From positions 62,001-126,000 of the forward strand of contig JABMCL010001886.1 of assembly GCA_018857735.1 (NCBI GenBank): a DNA stretch of 64,000 nucleotides, read 5' to 3'. A model generated the notes under the pieces. The model worked only from the letters and a program-made list of their open reading frames with translations. It was not told where the DNA came from and did no database searches. This document shows positions 1 through 12,799 of this stretch, piece by piece; positions within the stretch are counted from its first letter, which is position 1, and the number at the start of each line of letters is the position of its first letter. A program made the translations under genes and the position numbers. Source of the DNA: Alviniconcha marisindica (Eukaryota; Mollusca; Gastropoda; Provannidae).

Positions 1-640
1 TGAACTCTTCTTATAGTTAGTCTTTATTAATATTATTATTATTACATGTTGAACAGACATCATTCACAACAAAATGTTGCCATGATACATGCAGTAAAAT
101 AAGAAGCTTTGCACATGTGCTGCTGGAATTAGAAAAGCACATTAAGCCCCTAGAAGCATGATTTCTATTGATAAAAGGCAAACAGGGATTTCCAGACTTG
201 GACTTTGCAGTTTTAGGCAAGTTAAAATGGTGACTTTGCACTGCTGACATTGAGTGATTGACACCATTCACATTTCTTCAGTGATAATACTATACTAGTG
301 ATACAAAAGTTTGAGAAACTCACATTTATTACTTATTAAGTTAATCAGAGAATCAGGCAAAATGATGACTTGCCCAACTTATTAGAAGTTTTGGGTCTTG
401 AGCCTCCCAGCTACTTAACTGTGAGGTGATTGGGCATTTGAAGGAGTTTCTGCAGTTCTAGTGTTAGCGTTACTGCTGATTGTATCAGTTATACTTGTTG
501 GCCTGTGCCAAAAGGTGGTACACAGAAGTGGGACATATGCATTACAGGTTAACCATGTCAAAGTACTGTGTTTGAAGATTATATTTTCACTTACAAAAAA
601 TGGTTTTATGCCATACCTGAGGAGTACAACATAAAAATAG
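1..640. other. AT-rich sequence, nothing recognised
   Basis: The longest open frame is 84 codons and has no recognisable motif. No splice-flanked coding segment is seen. Confidence 0.5.
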
Positions 641-1420
641 CTTACCCATCAGACCTGGTCAATCATCACACCAGACACAGGGTTTGCAACAGTAGTGCAG
701 TAGAGAATTGATGCTGGGCACTTCTAAAGCTTTTTGTTGGTAGTACTGTCTGTAAGTCTTCTCACCACACACAAACTGAGAACATGGCTTTGTCCTCTGA
801 AATATTACACCAATCCCTGTGTCCATCTGTGATGTTTGACCACTGCAGACACTAGTCGTTTCATCCCAGACAATACAAACATTACCATTGACAATCTGGG
901 TGAATACTTTTATTCAAAAACATACTATAAACAAAAACAAAACTACAACAAAAAACAGCTGAGTTTATGGAGGGTAATACTTGACATGCTTGAACAATAT
1001 ATTGCTATGTCAGATGTTACTTTGCAAACAGGGACACAGGCAGCAGTATCAAATGCATTAATATACCAGAGAATTGTTACTGAACACTTTCAAATCTTTT
1101 TGTTGTGTGCACTGTCTGTAACTAGTATTTAAGTAATCTCATCAGAACAATAAAGCTGAGTACATGGCCTTGTCCTCTGATATATTATGTTATCCCTGTG
1201 TCCATGTGTGACGTTTGACCCCTCTAAATATTAAGTGTTTCCTCCAAGACAATACCACTGACCTTTTCAGTAAATAGATTTATTCAGAGGCATATATCCA
1301 CAAACAACAAAAACAACAGAATTCATGTCTGGTAATCTTTGACATGCTTGAACAAGGTAATGCTATGTCAAACGTCATGTATTTAAGCATGGACACAGGG
1401 TACATCAGGAAAAGCTTTCT
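640..1420. repeat. Degenerate tandem repeat, about 380-bp period, about 2.3 copies
   Basis: The string TGGCYTTGTCCTCTGA followed by ATATTA and CCCTGTGTCCAT recurs at about 785 and 1164. CTTGACATGCTTGAACAA and GGACACAGG recur at the same spacing. A partial upstream copy is seen from about 660. The short ORFs across it have no protein-like features. Confidence 0.6.
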
Positions 1421-1837
1421 TTAACAACCGTGAAAAAATGTCAATCATCCAGTACTGCACCTAATATAATTTAAAAGTAAATACCAGAGTTTAGTTTTTT
1501 AACTTCTGTAAATTTTGTCATTCTACTCGCTTTAAAGCCAAAATATATATGACTCAATGTCAAAAGGTGCCAAGTCCCATACCTATCGCACAAATTTGTT
1601 CATAACTTATTAAGATGATGTTCTTGGTCCAATTTTTGTTTGTGGCTTTAAAACTGAAGTATTTAAGAATACATGAGAAAGAAATCAGAAGGAAGCATGC
1701 AAATATAAGAGAACAAGATGGTGCAGATCTCACAAATTTGTCATGCATTTTTACTCTGTGTGATGGTGCAGGAACTGAAGTGTATATATATAGCTGTGGA
1801 TAAACACAGAAAATAAACAGATTTTTGGTCTTATGGT

Positions 1838-1877
1838 GTTGTGACTAGACGTAAAACACCAACTTACTTACTTACAG
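1838..1877 (+). repeat. Retroposon 3' end with (TTAC)n tail
   Basis: GACGTAAAACACCAACTTAC followed by TTAC units. A close match ending in (TTAC)n is present at 53481-53520 (GGGTGTAAAACACCAAGTTA). Two copies sharing a unique body and the same simple tail suggest 3' ends of one short retroposon family. Confidence 0.5.
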
Positions 1878-3226
1878 TGTTGTTCTTGAATTGATTTGTG
1901 TATGGAAATGTTCCAAAGCAACCCAGTAGCCTGAATTTCGATGTGATATGGCATCAAACTGTGCATGTTACTTGCTACACTTGTCATCACATTGCTTGCA
2001 AGCAGACAAACACAATCCAAACATGCTAAAAAGAATAGAATAAATCCAAAATGAGGTTTATAAACCCATTGGAAGATGACGTTTCTGATGCTTACTAGCA
2101 CGATGATTTTTAAAATTTTATTTAGCAATCGATTTCAGGTGGAAAAGGTGTTTGTGTCACATGCACAATGTGTTAAGTAACATATTTGAACTTTTAACAC
2201 TTATTTCAAACTTACTTGACAATCAGCGAAAGCGGAAGTTTGATTTTTGGAAAACTGTTAACGATGTGCACATGCGCGGATAAACAACTTTTGTTTCCAA
2301 CTGTTGAGTCTTGGAGGGAAGGTAAGAAAAGTTTTGTTGTCACACCAACATTTTATGAAGCAAGTAACATTTTTGGTAACAAGAAACATGCAAACACTGT
2401 AGTCATCTCATGTGATTACTAAGATGCTGTAATTCTGATGACAGTGTTATGCTCATACTGACACACAACTTCAAATTTAACATTCAGCATCACTTGGTGG
2501 TGGTTGATGACACTGTGGGTGGGGGGAGAATCTTCTGTTGTCCATGTCTTGAGTAACAAACATATGAATCGGTCAGTGAAGTCGAAATTATACAACAGAA
2601 GCTCAATATCCCGAACAGCTTGTGTGCTTATGATCTTAAATTTAGTGCCCTTCATGGAGTTGTGTGCAAGTGTTGTGTGATAAATCAGATCTATTACTTT
2701 TGTGTTACTAGTGACAGGTGACGACACTGTGTTTGCATCATTGTCTTAAGGAACATTCAACAGTGGTTGTAGAATGTATGCAAACACTCTTGTGATATTA
2801 TGTAAATTAAAAGATACTGTATTTATGATGAAAATATGGTAGAGACTAATGCACAATTTCAAATTATTCTGTTACCTTCACCCTGTAATTAAGTGTTTAA
2901 GTGTTAATGGTCTTTTGGGTTAACAATGATAGAGAGTGGTGATGCCAGAAATTGGACATAATAACACTATAGCTATGTTTTTCTTATTGGGCAATTCAGT
3001 GAAGCTGGTTTGCACGAATGAATGCCCTTTGTAATCTTTCACACAAGAAGCCACGAGAGGTTGCAGCATCACTTCCGGGCCGATTTCTGAGTAGGCGTTG
3101 CTTCATGCTGTGTACAACAAAGGAAGTTGAACCTAGAATTGTGAAGCAGTACAAATGCCACCACTGTTGCAGTTGCAAAAATTACCGGCGAAAGGGGATG
3201 GAGGGTGGAAAAAAAGTGTCTTTGCA

Positions 3227-3403
3227 TCAGTTTTTGGCTGACCAGAAGATCTCGAGTTTGTGGAAAAAATGCCTTTTGGGGCGTCCTATAGCACGAGCAA
3301 CAAGTTTTTGCTTGTTGCCAGACACATTCTGACTACAGGCCTCCAAAAATGCCTTTAAAGTTGGCAGTGTAAAACTCACAAATTCACTGTCACTGCCTTC
3401 CAT
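3227..3403 (-). pseudogene. SAP-like domain fragment
   Basis: An internal ATG at 3403 opens MEGSDSEFVSFTLPTLKAFL, then EACSQNVSGNKQKLVARAIG, and stops at 3227. The pattern (hydrophobic, Leu-rich helix, xVSGNKxxLVxRxxG) is that of a SAP DNA-binding motif, about 35 residues. The open frame extends upstream to 3685 with low-complexity sequence. The following HFFHKLEIF resembles N-termini of repeated SAP-containing proteins in aquatic invertebrates, as far as I recall. No further domain follows, so it looks like a transposon-derived remnant. Confidence 0.45.
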
Positions 3404-3810
3404 TGTGAAGAAAGTACACACCAGAAGTAAAGCAGCCAAGGGACTTAAACAATGCTGGGCAAAAGTCAAGGGAGTTAACAACCCTGCCTGAACTGCCCAA
3501 TAGGGAAAGACCATTGTTGGCATTTGAACAGTGTGACTTTCTGCTTCCAGTGTTACGGCAGGAGGCTGATCCTGGTGGTTCTGTCTGGGTGCGATACCTA
3601 AAACTGTGGAACTGGGATGGGAAGCAAGCCTGGAAACGGGAGGATACAGCATCCTACCTGATGGAATACCGGGTTCCAGCAGCAAATGTCCTCAGGAAAA
3701 TGGAAGATGTCCTCAGAAAAATGGAAGATGTCCATCTCCATGATAATGGGAGAAATAGTTTAACACTTTCAACTAAAGTTCAGGTTTCCACACAGGGACT
3801 GGGAGAGAAA

Positions 3811-4016
3811 GTGTTCAGTTTTCTCACAGCTTCAGTGCTGTTTTTCATTTTCTAAGCAAGGACAGACATTCTAGGTTTTCACACTTGGAGCTAAAGTGTT
3901 CAGTATTTTCACATCTTCAGTGTTGTCTTGCCTTTTCTAAGCAAGGATAGAGCTGGGTTGTCACACTTGGACATAAGAGTGTTTTGTTTCATTTCCTCAC
4001 ATTTTCAGTGTTTTGT
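3811..4016. repeat. About 84-bp tandem repeat, 2.5 copies
   Basis: Copies start at 3811, 3896 and 3979. They share GTGTTCAGT, TTTTCACA, CTTCAGTG, TTTTCTAAGCAAGGA and CACACTTGGA blocks. Confidence 0.55.
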
Positions 4017-5559
4017 GGAAGGCCAGCAAAAATACATACGCAATGTTAGTGCACATCAAAAAACAAAAAAGATTATATTTTTTATTTGTTTTTTTATTAA
4101 AAACTAAAAGGGGGGATAATTATGTGGCTGTGGTACCTAAAACCATGGACCTGGGGTGCCAAGCAAGCTTGATGGAATGCAGTTCTGGCAGCAGATGTTG
4201 ATCTTATGTTTTTCTGAAAACATGAGGGGATTTAAAAAAATATTTTGACTTAAGTCCTACATTTTTATACTGACATGTCACATCTTCAGTGTTGTTGTCT
4301 TCTTTTTGATACAAGGCAAAATAAAAAGCCCGGTACAATGCAGATGGTGTATTTGGGAAAGAGGGAAAAGATTTTAAACAAAAATGGACAGTCACTGTTC
4401 CATGGTGTAGACCAAATAAATCCTGGTGTCAAGATTATCACCATCAACAACAACAACAAAAACTTACTAAAGCTGGCATTTGAACAAATGGAAAACTGAA
4501 TTACATTTTTGATGCTGTAGTTGGTAGTTTGCTTTGTTCTGATTTCTGGGGAATTGTGACACCATTATGTTTGTTTCTCACACACATAAGTGTGAATGAC
4601 TGCAGAGAGGGTTAAGTTTATATACTTTAAGACTAATTTGCTTCAGTTGTTAGCATTTTAAAAATGTTATTAAGTATCTGTTTTCCAAACTGGCAACTGA
4701 ACTCAGTATTTTACCTTGTCTGTGTTTCTGATGACAAGTGACAACATCTCTGCGTCACAGGCATGCCTGTCACAAGTAACATTTTAGATGCTCTTTACTT
4801 CAGCTGTTACAGGCATTCTCTGGCATTTGTTTTAGTTTTTTAGTTTTTTTTAATTCTGAGAAAGTTTCCAAGTTGTGTCATTTTCAACATTAGCTCTTAT
4901 AGTCGATATAAATGATGCTTTCTGCTTTTTAAGTTACTTGTGACTAATTATAGCATTTTACTTGCCATCACATGTGTCACAAGAAACAAATAAGTTGAAT
5001 TTAAGGTAGTAGTCTGAAGCGGTTGTTGCTCATATCATTATAATTAAAGTGATTGGACTGTTCACATGGTAACTTTTAAAAAAGAGAGGGTTTTAATACT
5101 TTTATAGCCAAAAGGAAACATTGCTTCTGTATAGCTGTGTTTCTTGTTACTTGTGACACCATACTTGTTGACGTCACATGCACATGTGTAACAAGTAACA
5201 TATAGCGATATGAAATGTTACTTTCACTGCAAGAATCAGAGTTTACTGCACTTACTGTCATTTGATCTTGTACTGAACAAATATCGGTCCTGACAAATCA
5301 AGTTACCCCTCCATAGTTTTGCTCTCCTTTACAGTGTGGAATTGTCTGCGAGAGGCAGAGTTTTGTGTGCACTAGTGATGTTACAAACACTGCCAGATCA
5401 CCACAGTCACCACTACAATGTGAAAACTGACATTACACTTGCATTGCACTTGGGTTGCAGAATATACATGTGCTCTTTGAACATTATTTCTTAAATATTG
5501 TGCATACAGCAATATAATCTATGTCGTCACAAGTCACGCGTAACATGCACATTGATATC

Positions 5560-6467
5560 AATTTCAAACAGCGATATATTAAATACCCATCAACTTTCAT
5601 AGAAAGAACAACCACTGCATGCCCCAATAATGACTGTGAAAGACATTTCATTTTGGAGTGACTGGGAAAGCACCTTTTGACAGTGCACCATATATGTTGA
5701 ATGTCACTCAGACAATGGACACAGGCAGAGCATAAATTCACCAAGAACTCAACATAGAAATTCTAGAAATCCAAGGCATTTCATGGCAGACTGTCAACTA
5801 CATAGATCACTGTCTTTTTATGCCCAGTCAGTTCTGCTACATTTGGTGTGAAACAGGTCACAATTCTACAAAAACAGTTCTCATACAGTTCTCTTCCAGT
5901 TTTGGAAGGTAAAGGTTTGGGGAAAAAGATGTTCACTAAAACAGGAAGGCAGAAATGAGAGTCATGCTCATCCTGAAAGAATCAAATAAAAGAAATTGAT
6001 GGAACTTATTAAATAAAACATGAAATAACTGTAACTTGTGTAAAGAAACTGAAACTGATGAAAAATTAAAATAGACATATTTCACTAAAAAGTCTGTGAA
6101 CCAAGATTTAAAATGCTTCAGTGACCAGTTTGTTCAAGCATCATCATACAGTTGAAGAAACAGATCCATTCTAACAAACAAATAAAATTTTATAAAAGAA
6201 ACAAAGAAAATAGGATATTTTCCAGGTCAAGAAAAAAGTACTTATGTCTAACTGTAATAATTTCTTTGTTTTTATAATTATATTGAATTAAAGTGTGATC
6301 ATGCCAACTGGTAGTACTATTTTATTGCCTTTTCTGCCAGTCTCATTGATTTATGTGCTAATGACTAATGAGGGAAAATGGACAGAAAATTATTCTTTCT
6401 TTCTTTTCAACACAGTAAACTTGAAATAAGTGATTCTTCTTCTACTGACAGTCAGGTCCAGTCAGGC

Positions 6468-6546
<79 letters not shown>

Positions 6547-8230
6547 CTAGGTCAGAGAAAAAATTACACCCCCCACCCCAAAAAGCAAAAGAAAAAAAGA
6601 AAAGAAAAAAAGGCTAACTCTTTATGTGGCTGAAAATGTAAATCTCAGCGTGAATAGTTTTCTCTCCAGTGCACCCATCACCCTTCTTTCCTTTTCTCTG
6701 CGTGGTCTGTAAATTTAAAAAAAGGTTAAGTTTTACAAGAGACAACTTCATTCTTGTATCCAGGTGACAATTTATCAAGAAAATGGTGGCTTCACCGTCT
6801 AAGCTTCGTCGTTGTCTTTTCCCCATGACATTCAGATTCAACCACTGAAATGACTGAACTGTGTAGTCTTGAACTTGCAAGGATTACAACTGCTAAAAAT
6901 GAAAATAAAGTTAATTGTCACAAAGACACAGTAGAGAACTGGTCACCCATTGCACGGATACAGTGTCTGCCTGTGTCCAACATCCAAAACGTGCACCTTT
7001 ACCAGACAATGCAACCAAGCTCAAACACCAACAGTTGTAATCATTTTATTTCACACCAGTAAGCAAAACTAGAGAAACAATAATTGGTGATAACTCTTTA
7101 AATCTTTAAAACAATAAATCTTTAATGGATAGTGACAGTGAGCAGTATTGATTAAGTGTCACATGTTGATTAATTGTCACCGAAAGAAATGAGCAGACAC
7201 AGTTTCAAAATTTCCCGTCATGTGAAAAATTTGCGGTGCTTCTTCAAACCTGGTATGTGTTATCAATACATGCAGTCAGTGCCATTAATGGTTACATCCA
7301 CGAGGTGAACAAAAGCAAAAAAGTTAGTGGTGAAAATGCAAAATGGTTACTCATCACCAATGGACATAATTTTGGCCTCAGAACTTGAAGTTAAACTTTT
7401 CAGCTGATGATAAACTCTACAAACGTGACTCCAACTCCATTAAACATGCAGGAACCATTTTAGTTCTCTGGAGAGTGAATTCCATAACAAATCTGCCTAA
7501 GTGGGGACAGAATCTCCTAAGAAATAAAAGCAAAAGTAATCAAACCTAGTGCATCAAGCACAGAAAACATAAAAATAAAACATACATAAAAGTAGAAAAA
7601 AGTAAGTGTCACGAGGCACCTTAAAATAAAATAAAATTTTATTTACTCTGGTAAGATTGCAAGGCTGGCACTTTCACCAGTCATAGCACCATTCCACACT
7701 GCATGCACTGCACGCACTGCCTTGACTGAGTCAGCGCGTCATGACCTGAAAATAATGTGCGTGTACGCTTGTTTACATTTCAGTATGGCTAGCAAAAGGT
7801 GCCATTATTCTTGTTTGCTTTTTTGTACTGTAAGAACTATTACTTGCATAAAATCGTGACAAATCAATGATTGCTTTTTTTTCTTTTCTTTTTTTCTTTA
7901 TGTGTGTGAACATAGAGGTTGTTTAAAAGCACAGGGTGTGTTATTTTTCTCTTCCAGAATCACACAGCATCCAACTTGACGAGTATAACTTTGATTCTCG
8001 TATCCGGCCCTCCTTCTTGGAGTCATCATTCTGTTTTGTTGTTGCTGTTGTTGTTTATTTCCTTTAGTCTTTGTTCAAGTTAGGCATTGTTTTATAGCCA
8101 CTTTCTGCCTAGCTAGTAGCTCTACCACTTCAAAACAGTTATTAAAATCACCTACGCTAGTGTAGAAATAGTGGGTTCTGAAAACAAGTGAACAAAAAGA
8201 AAATTTACCATGAGACAAGTTTCCGTCGTG
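5560..8230. other. AT-rich non-coding stretch with a (GA)n microsatellite
   Basis: The only structured feature is a perfect (GA)n tract at about 6472-6541, preceded by unique sequence. Open frames across it encode Arg/Glu repeats and are artefacts. I see no exon or RNA gene. Confidence 0.5.
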
Positions 8231-8520
8231 TTTTCCAAATGTGGGGTCCAAAGCAAGAGAAAGTGCGAAAGCAATGAGTCTTGCGTTTGTACTGTTAGAT
8301 TTTCAGCAAGCGTGTGTCAGAAAAAGAGCGTAGTGTACGAGACAGAGTGTAGACATGTAGCAGTTCAGAGAGGTAAGCAGGATCAGAACCATTTATAACA
8401 TTGAAACACATACAAGCGAATTTATACTTAATACATTTTTCGAATGGGAAGCCAAAGCAGTTTGTCTGTTTTCCAGGAGAGATACATGTGTAGAGTGGTG
8501 GTGACAGGGTGCCAAATCAT
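8231..8520 (-). mobile_element. Non-LTR retrotransposon fragment, same family as 27347-28805
   Basis: The + strand reads TTCCAAATGTGGGGTCCAAA, then GAACCATTTATAACATTGAA and TGGGAAGCCAAAGCAG. This is collinear with 27669-27935, which encodes the C-terminal part of a reverse-transcriptase ORF. Several indels and stops make it non-functional. Confidence 0.7.
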
Positions 8521-9168
8521 GCCGTCACAGTTGCTGTAATGTCAACCTAATAAAACAGGACTTAATGACAAAGACAGATGAAGGCACCGAGCCAGGAGCA
8601 CAGCACTGTCCAAATCTGACTTCGCAACTGTCTTTTCTGTCAGCTACCAGCTAAAGATGACCGAAAAAAGGAAATGATGTTGCCTACAAAATTAGTACAG
8701 TCAACTATCAGGAAAAACTTGCACAAGCATGCTCACTCGATGGCCACAGGACAAACGGGCAGAAACCGTGTGTAGATGCATTGTACCACAGCCAGTGGAG
8801 CATTAACTTCAGAGCAAAAAAAATGCATTCCAGTACTTTAGCCTTCCATCGCTGTACTGAAATGCAGACTGCTGGTGTTCAAAAAGGCAGACCGGAAGAC
8901 ATAACTTGGGCTGAAGCTTTCACACAAGTCGTTAGATACTGTGCAGAAAATGACGAACAAATAACCATCACTGACTTGTGTGAGAAGTTAAAGGAGTACT
9001 TAAATGGAGACACACCATACACAGAGAAATACGTGAGAATGAAGCTCGAGAGCCATGTTGGGTATCCGGGGGAAACGGTATCCGGGGGAAACGGAATGTT
9101 GTTACATCCCGGTCAACTGCTGAAAAGATCTTGTAACGGTTTTTAAAATCTGCCAAGGAAAAAGACGG

Positions 9169-9169
<1 letters not shown>

Positions 9170-9205
<36 letters not shown>
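9170..9205. repeat. Poly(G) tract, 36 bases
   Basis: An uninterrupted run of G inside the pseudogene. The length is unreliable with most sequencing chemistries. Confidence 0.9.
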
Positions 9206-9690
9206 CGAGCGGGGAATGAAGCATACAAATAGCAGCAAAGCTACTGCCTGTTAATATCAACAACACTGAAACATCAAAAGAGTACGCTTCAGGTGCGAAG
9301 GTCACAGACCTAGCAGCAAATTTAGACTACATACCACCTTCACTTTTAGTTTTTTAGTTTTTTGTTGCTGCTGTTGCAGAGGAAGAAAGAACTTGAAGTC
9401 AAAACAGCTTCTCTGGATAATTTAAGGCTCTATTGCAAGCCGCAAGGCCAAAGGTCCTCATCTCACCCCTTCAGACTGGACTTGGTGTTGCACTGCACCA
9501 CCTGACTGGTTCCAGGTACTGCGTTGAACACCTGCATAGACCAGTTTTCTTCATCTTACAGTGAGGTCAAACCTTTCTTTAACTATCTGCTGCACTCGGT
9601 CAAGGAACAGAGCTGGCCGGCAGCCGTCCAAGCAGCTGGACTCAGTTCATCGGCAACAACATGGATCACCAAGTCAGAACACAAGATGAT

Positions 9691-9819
9691 GCTGGAACAT
9701 TCCTTGGGATGGGCATTCAGAACACTGGATAGGGCTGGAACATTCCATGGGATGGGCATTCAGAACACTGGATGGGGCTGGAACATTCAATGGGATGGGC
9801 ATTCAAAACACTGGATGGT
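9691..9819 (+). repeat. 43-bp tandem triplication inside the pseudogene
   Basis: GCTGGAACATTC begins copies at 9691, 9734 and 9777, and a diverged GCTGGGACAT starts at 9820. Because 43 is not a multiple of three, the same peptide reads in rotating frames. Confidence 0.85.
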
Positions 9820-10479
9820 GCTGGGACATAATCAGTGCGGCTACTCCTGGCACAAAACATCGCAGAGCCATATGCCGAGAAGTCACTGCAACACTAGAGA
9901 CACTGTCATGTACCATGGGCAAAGTTGTTATACGTTATTTTGATGCTTCCGTCATCGATCTGTCATTGGCCTATGAGGCGGTGCTGCAGAACTTCACTGC
10001 TGAGGATAAAAGCAAGATACTCTACATTCCTTGGAAGGTATCCTGGACCTTATCCAGGCTGGTCTCAGATGATGCAGAGTGTGTGCGACGGGATATATCC
10101 TGGTCAGAGTACTTTCCTTTCCTACCCACAATAGATATGGACCCAACCAACATGAGCTGCATATTTCTACATTCATCTCTGGCACTACGCTAAGGAGCCA
10201 CACCAGTTCTCAGCCCTGTGGTGGAAAGCCATGGAGGTCATTGACAATGAGCCACCTGACTGTGTCCCATGGTCAATTGTCATACGGGTTGGGGGATTTC
10301 ACACAGAAATGAGCTTTCTTGGTCGCATGGGACGACTGACAGCAGGATTGGGCCTTCAACAATTGCTGGAAGTGGTCTTTGCTCAGAATCCTGTCACACA
10401 CATGCTGACTGGCAAGGTCATCGCCAGAGCAGTTTGAGGACATTTTCTTGCAGATGCTATCCTTAATGCCGAACTCTAA

Positions 10480-12790
10480 AGGGCGCGAATAGCCATTAAG
10501 TGTAAAACATATCGCTCCGTACAGACTTATTATGCAAGCTTATGATGCAAAAACGGTGGAATGCTTATAATTTAGGATTCTCCGGGTTGTATTGCGTCAA
10601 ATCATGATTTAGTTATTAATTTCACACAGGGTATGTTCCAAGCTTTCCAACGAGATGCTACATGACCATCTTTGGAACACTTTGGCCAAAACAAAACAAC
10701 TCGGTAATTTGCTTACGTCATAACAGGGGAAAACAAACACCTTGCGACATCTCTATCGATGTACTTTTTGGATATGTTGGTAATGGACCTTTTCCCAATA
10801 TATTTCACACAAAATCATTACTTTTGCTTTTATTCCTTACTTTGGCTTTTTATTTCGTTCCCAGCTTAGGCAAAATGTTACAGCCATGAGAGCAGACATT
10901 TGTGTTCATCACGCGTATAGACACAGTGGGTGATGCTTAACCGTTGTGTTTTCAATGTGAATTTTCTCAGAAACAAAAACACATAAACGTTATCAATGAT
11001 ATCAGAAAGGAAGTTTATTTTTTACAGTTTTGGGGTTACATGCAAGTTGAGCACAACGATGCAAGTTCAACAGTGGTACAAACAATATCAGCTGATCATG
11101 CTGAAGTGTCCCACTTTTCAGAGGCCATTTTGCATCCAAAACAGCAAAGTGTTTCATCTTTTGGGTCTGTTCTTTGATACTCAGCTTGTTCATAACTACT
11201 TTTGTTCCTCTTTAAAATCTCCTCTCTAAGGTAGGCTGAACAGTTAAATAATTAACACGAGGATGAGTCCACAAATAAAGGAGGTGTCACTGGGAGCACT
11301 TTTTGGCACAGGCTCATATATATATCATAGTCATCAGCAGGTGCTTTGCACATGTTTTGACATTAATCCCACCCCGGTTACTGATACATCTCATTAACTG
11401 TACTGCTAGTAAACCGGGAACTGGAGCAGATGACAATTTTGTTTAGAAGCACTGCATGTAGTGTGATGTCACATGGCTGACCGGCTACAGCCAGTGGGCG
11501 CCTGACTCAAATATATATTATTTTTTTTTACCCATTACATTTTGACTGTCTTTTTGTTGCATACTCCTTTTTGTGCATTGGTTCAGGTACAATATAATTT
11601 GGCATCTTATAATGTGTATGTGCTGTTTATTTAGATGCAGGATCAAGCTAAAGCAGTAGTGGGTACCGTGCTCTCTTACCTTGACTAGATCTATTTTTAT
11701 AACCGTTGCTTGCACTTTGGAACAGCTTTCTCTGTGATGTAGTGAACTGCCGTTTTGAATAGGTTTAAAAAGTAATTCTGTGTCACTCAGTGCTTTCAAG
11801 TATAATAATTTGTCTAACTGACTTCACTGATGTATTTATTTTTGGGCAGAAATTAAGCACTGCGTACTGTTACACTGTAGAAGCAAAGTTTTATTAACAG
11901 ACTACCTCTATTAGAGATGCTGTGAGATCACGTGTTAGGCAAAAGTTCACGCTGATTGTTTTGTTGCTAGTCTTTGAGGGTGTCTTGCTTCTCACACAGA
12001 GTGTCATAATTGTTATGTACCATTTAATTTTTTACTGTCTGAGTGTGCACTTTATTCTGATCAAGATTCATTAATATTTTGTACACTGTGTTAACTGTGA
12101 TTTACTTACAAGTATGAAATTGTATAGACACTATTACACTTACCACTCTTCTAAAATAATTAAGTCATGTCTGTACACTCTGTTTTCATCATTTAAAGGA
12201 GTGCAACTTCAGTTTTCATCTGATTTTTTTAATGATTTAATGAATTTAGTTATTGCTGAGAAAATTGTACTCATGTGGGTCAAGAAACACAAATGTCATC
12301 CATTTTGTTGTCCAGAGTGCTGATCTGATTGTAGTGAGAGTGTGTTTTCTTTGTGGCCTAGACACCACTAATTGATAGATCTATGCATGAGCGGCCATTG
12401 TGGGGGTGCTGGAAAACTGTCTGCTGTGACTGAAATAAACCTGAGTATGCCTGAAATCCACTGTGGTCTCCTTTTTGCTTGACTCTGCTACCTGTCGCAT
12501 TCCTGCCACTGCACTCAGACCACTCCATCAGTCAATCACATAATATTAATGGACGCTATTTTGTTGTTATTGTTGACATGTTTGCAAATTATACAAATTG
12601 CCATAATTTTATATGGTTTTTAAAAACCTGACATCATACCATCATTTACTAAATGAAAATTACAACTTGTGACAAATAAGCAAACTAATTCAGAGCTGAC
12701 AGTAGTAGTATTACTAATTGAACACTGTGCTGAAAAAAGTGAACTCGAGAATGTATTGCATGAGAAAGCTGAGATCTTTTGGAGTAAATT
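10480..12790. other. Intergenic, no gene recognised
   Basis: Open frames are under 100 codons and carry no motif. An AATAAA near 12434 in a GTGACTGAAATAAACCTGAG context could be the 3' end of an unidentified transcript, but no upstream coding exon was found. Confidence 0.45.
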
Positions 12791-12799
12791 CAGACATAT

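Larger units (their letters stand above)
1950..5560. repeat. Zone of dispersed GTCACAAGTAACAT-like motifs, probable degraded mobile element
   Basis: Variants of GTCACAAGTAACAT occur in both orientations near 1963, 2157, 2356, 4768, 4930, 5142, 5184 and 5526. The 5526 copy reads GTCACGCGTAACATGC, close to the motif array of the inverted-repeat element at 33288-36118. No terminal inverted repeat was found. A SAP-like ORF lies inside. Confidence 0.4.
8781..10479 (+). pseudogene. Decayed copy of a multi-copy invertebrate gene family
   Basis: Protein-like segments appear in order but in shifting frames: WAEAFTQVVRYCAENDEQIT and LCEKLKEYLNGD (8901-9020), RTLDGAGTFHGMGI (9700s), SAATPGTKHRRAICREVTAT, ILYIPWKVSWTLSRLVSDDA, FPFLPTIDMDPTNMSCIF (to about 10165), then after a frameshift GGFHTEMSFLG and LLEVVFAQNPVTHMLTGKVI ending NAEL-TAA at 10479. 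I recall this motif order from a large uncharacterised family with many copies in mollusc and cnidarian genomes; its function is unknown to me. Breaks: a poly(G) tract at 9170-9205, a 43-bp triplication at 9691-9819 that rotates the frame, a frameshift near 10165 and a TGA at 10435 where the family context expects Arg (CGA to TGA). Confidence 0.6.
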
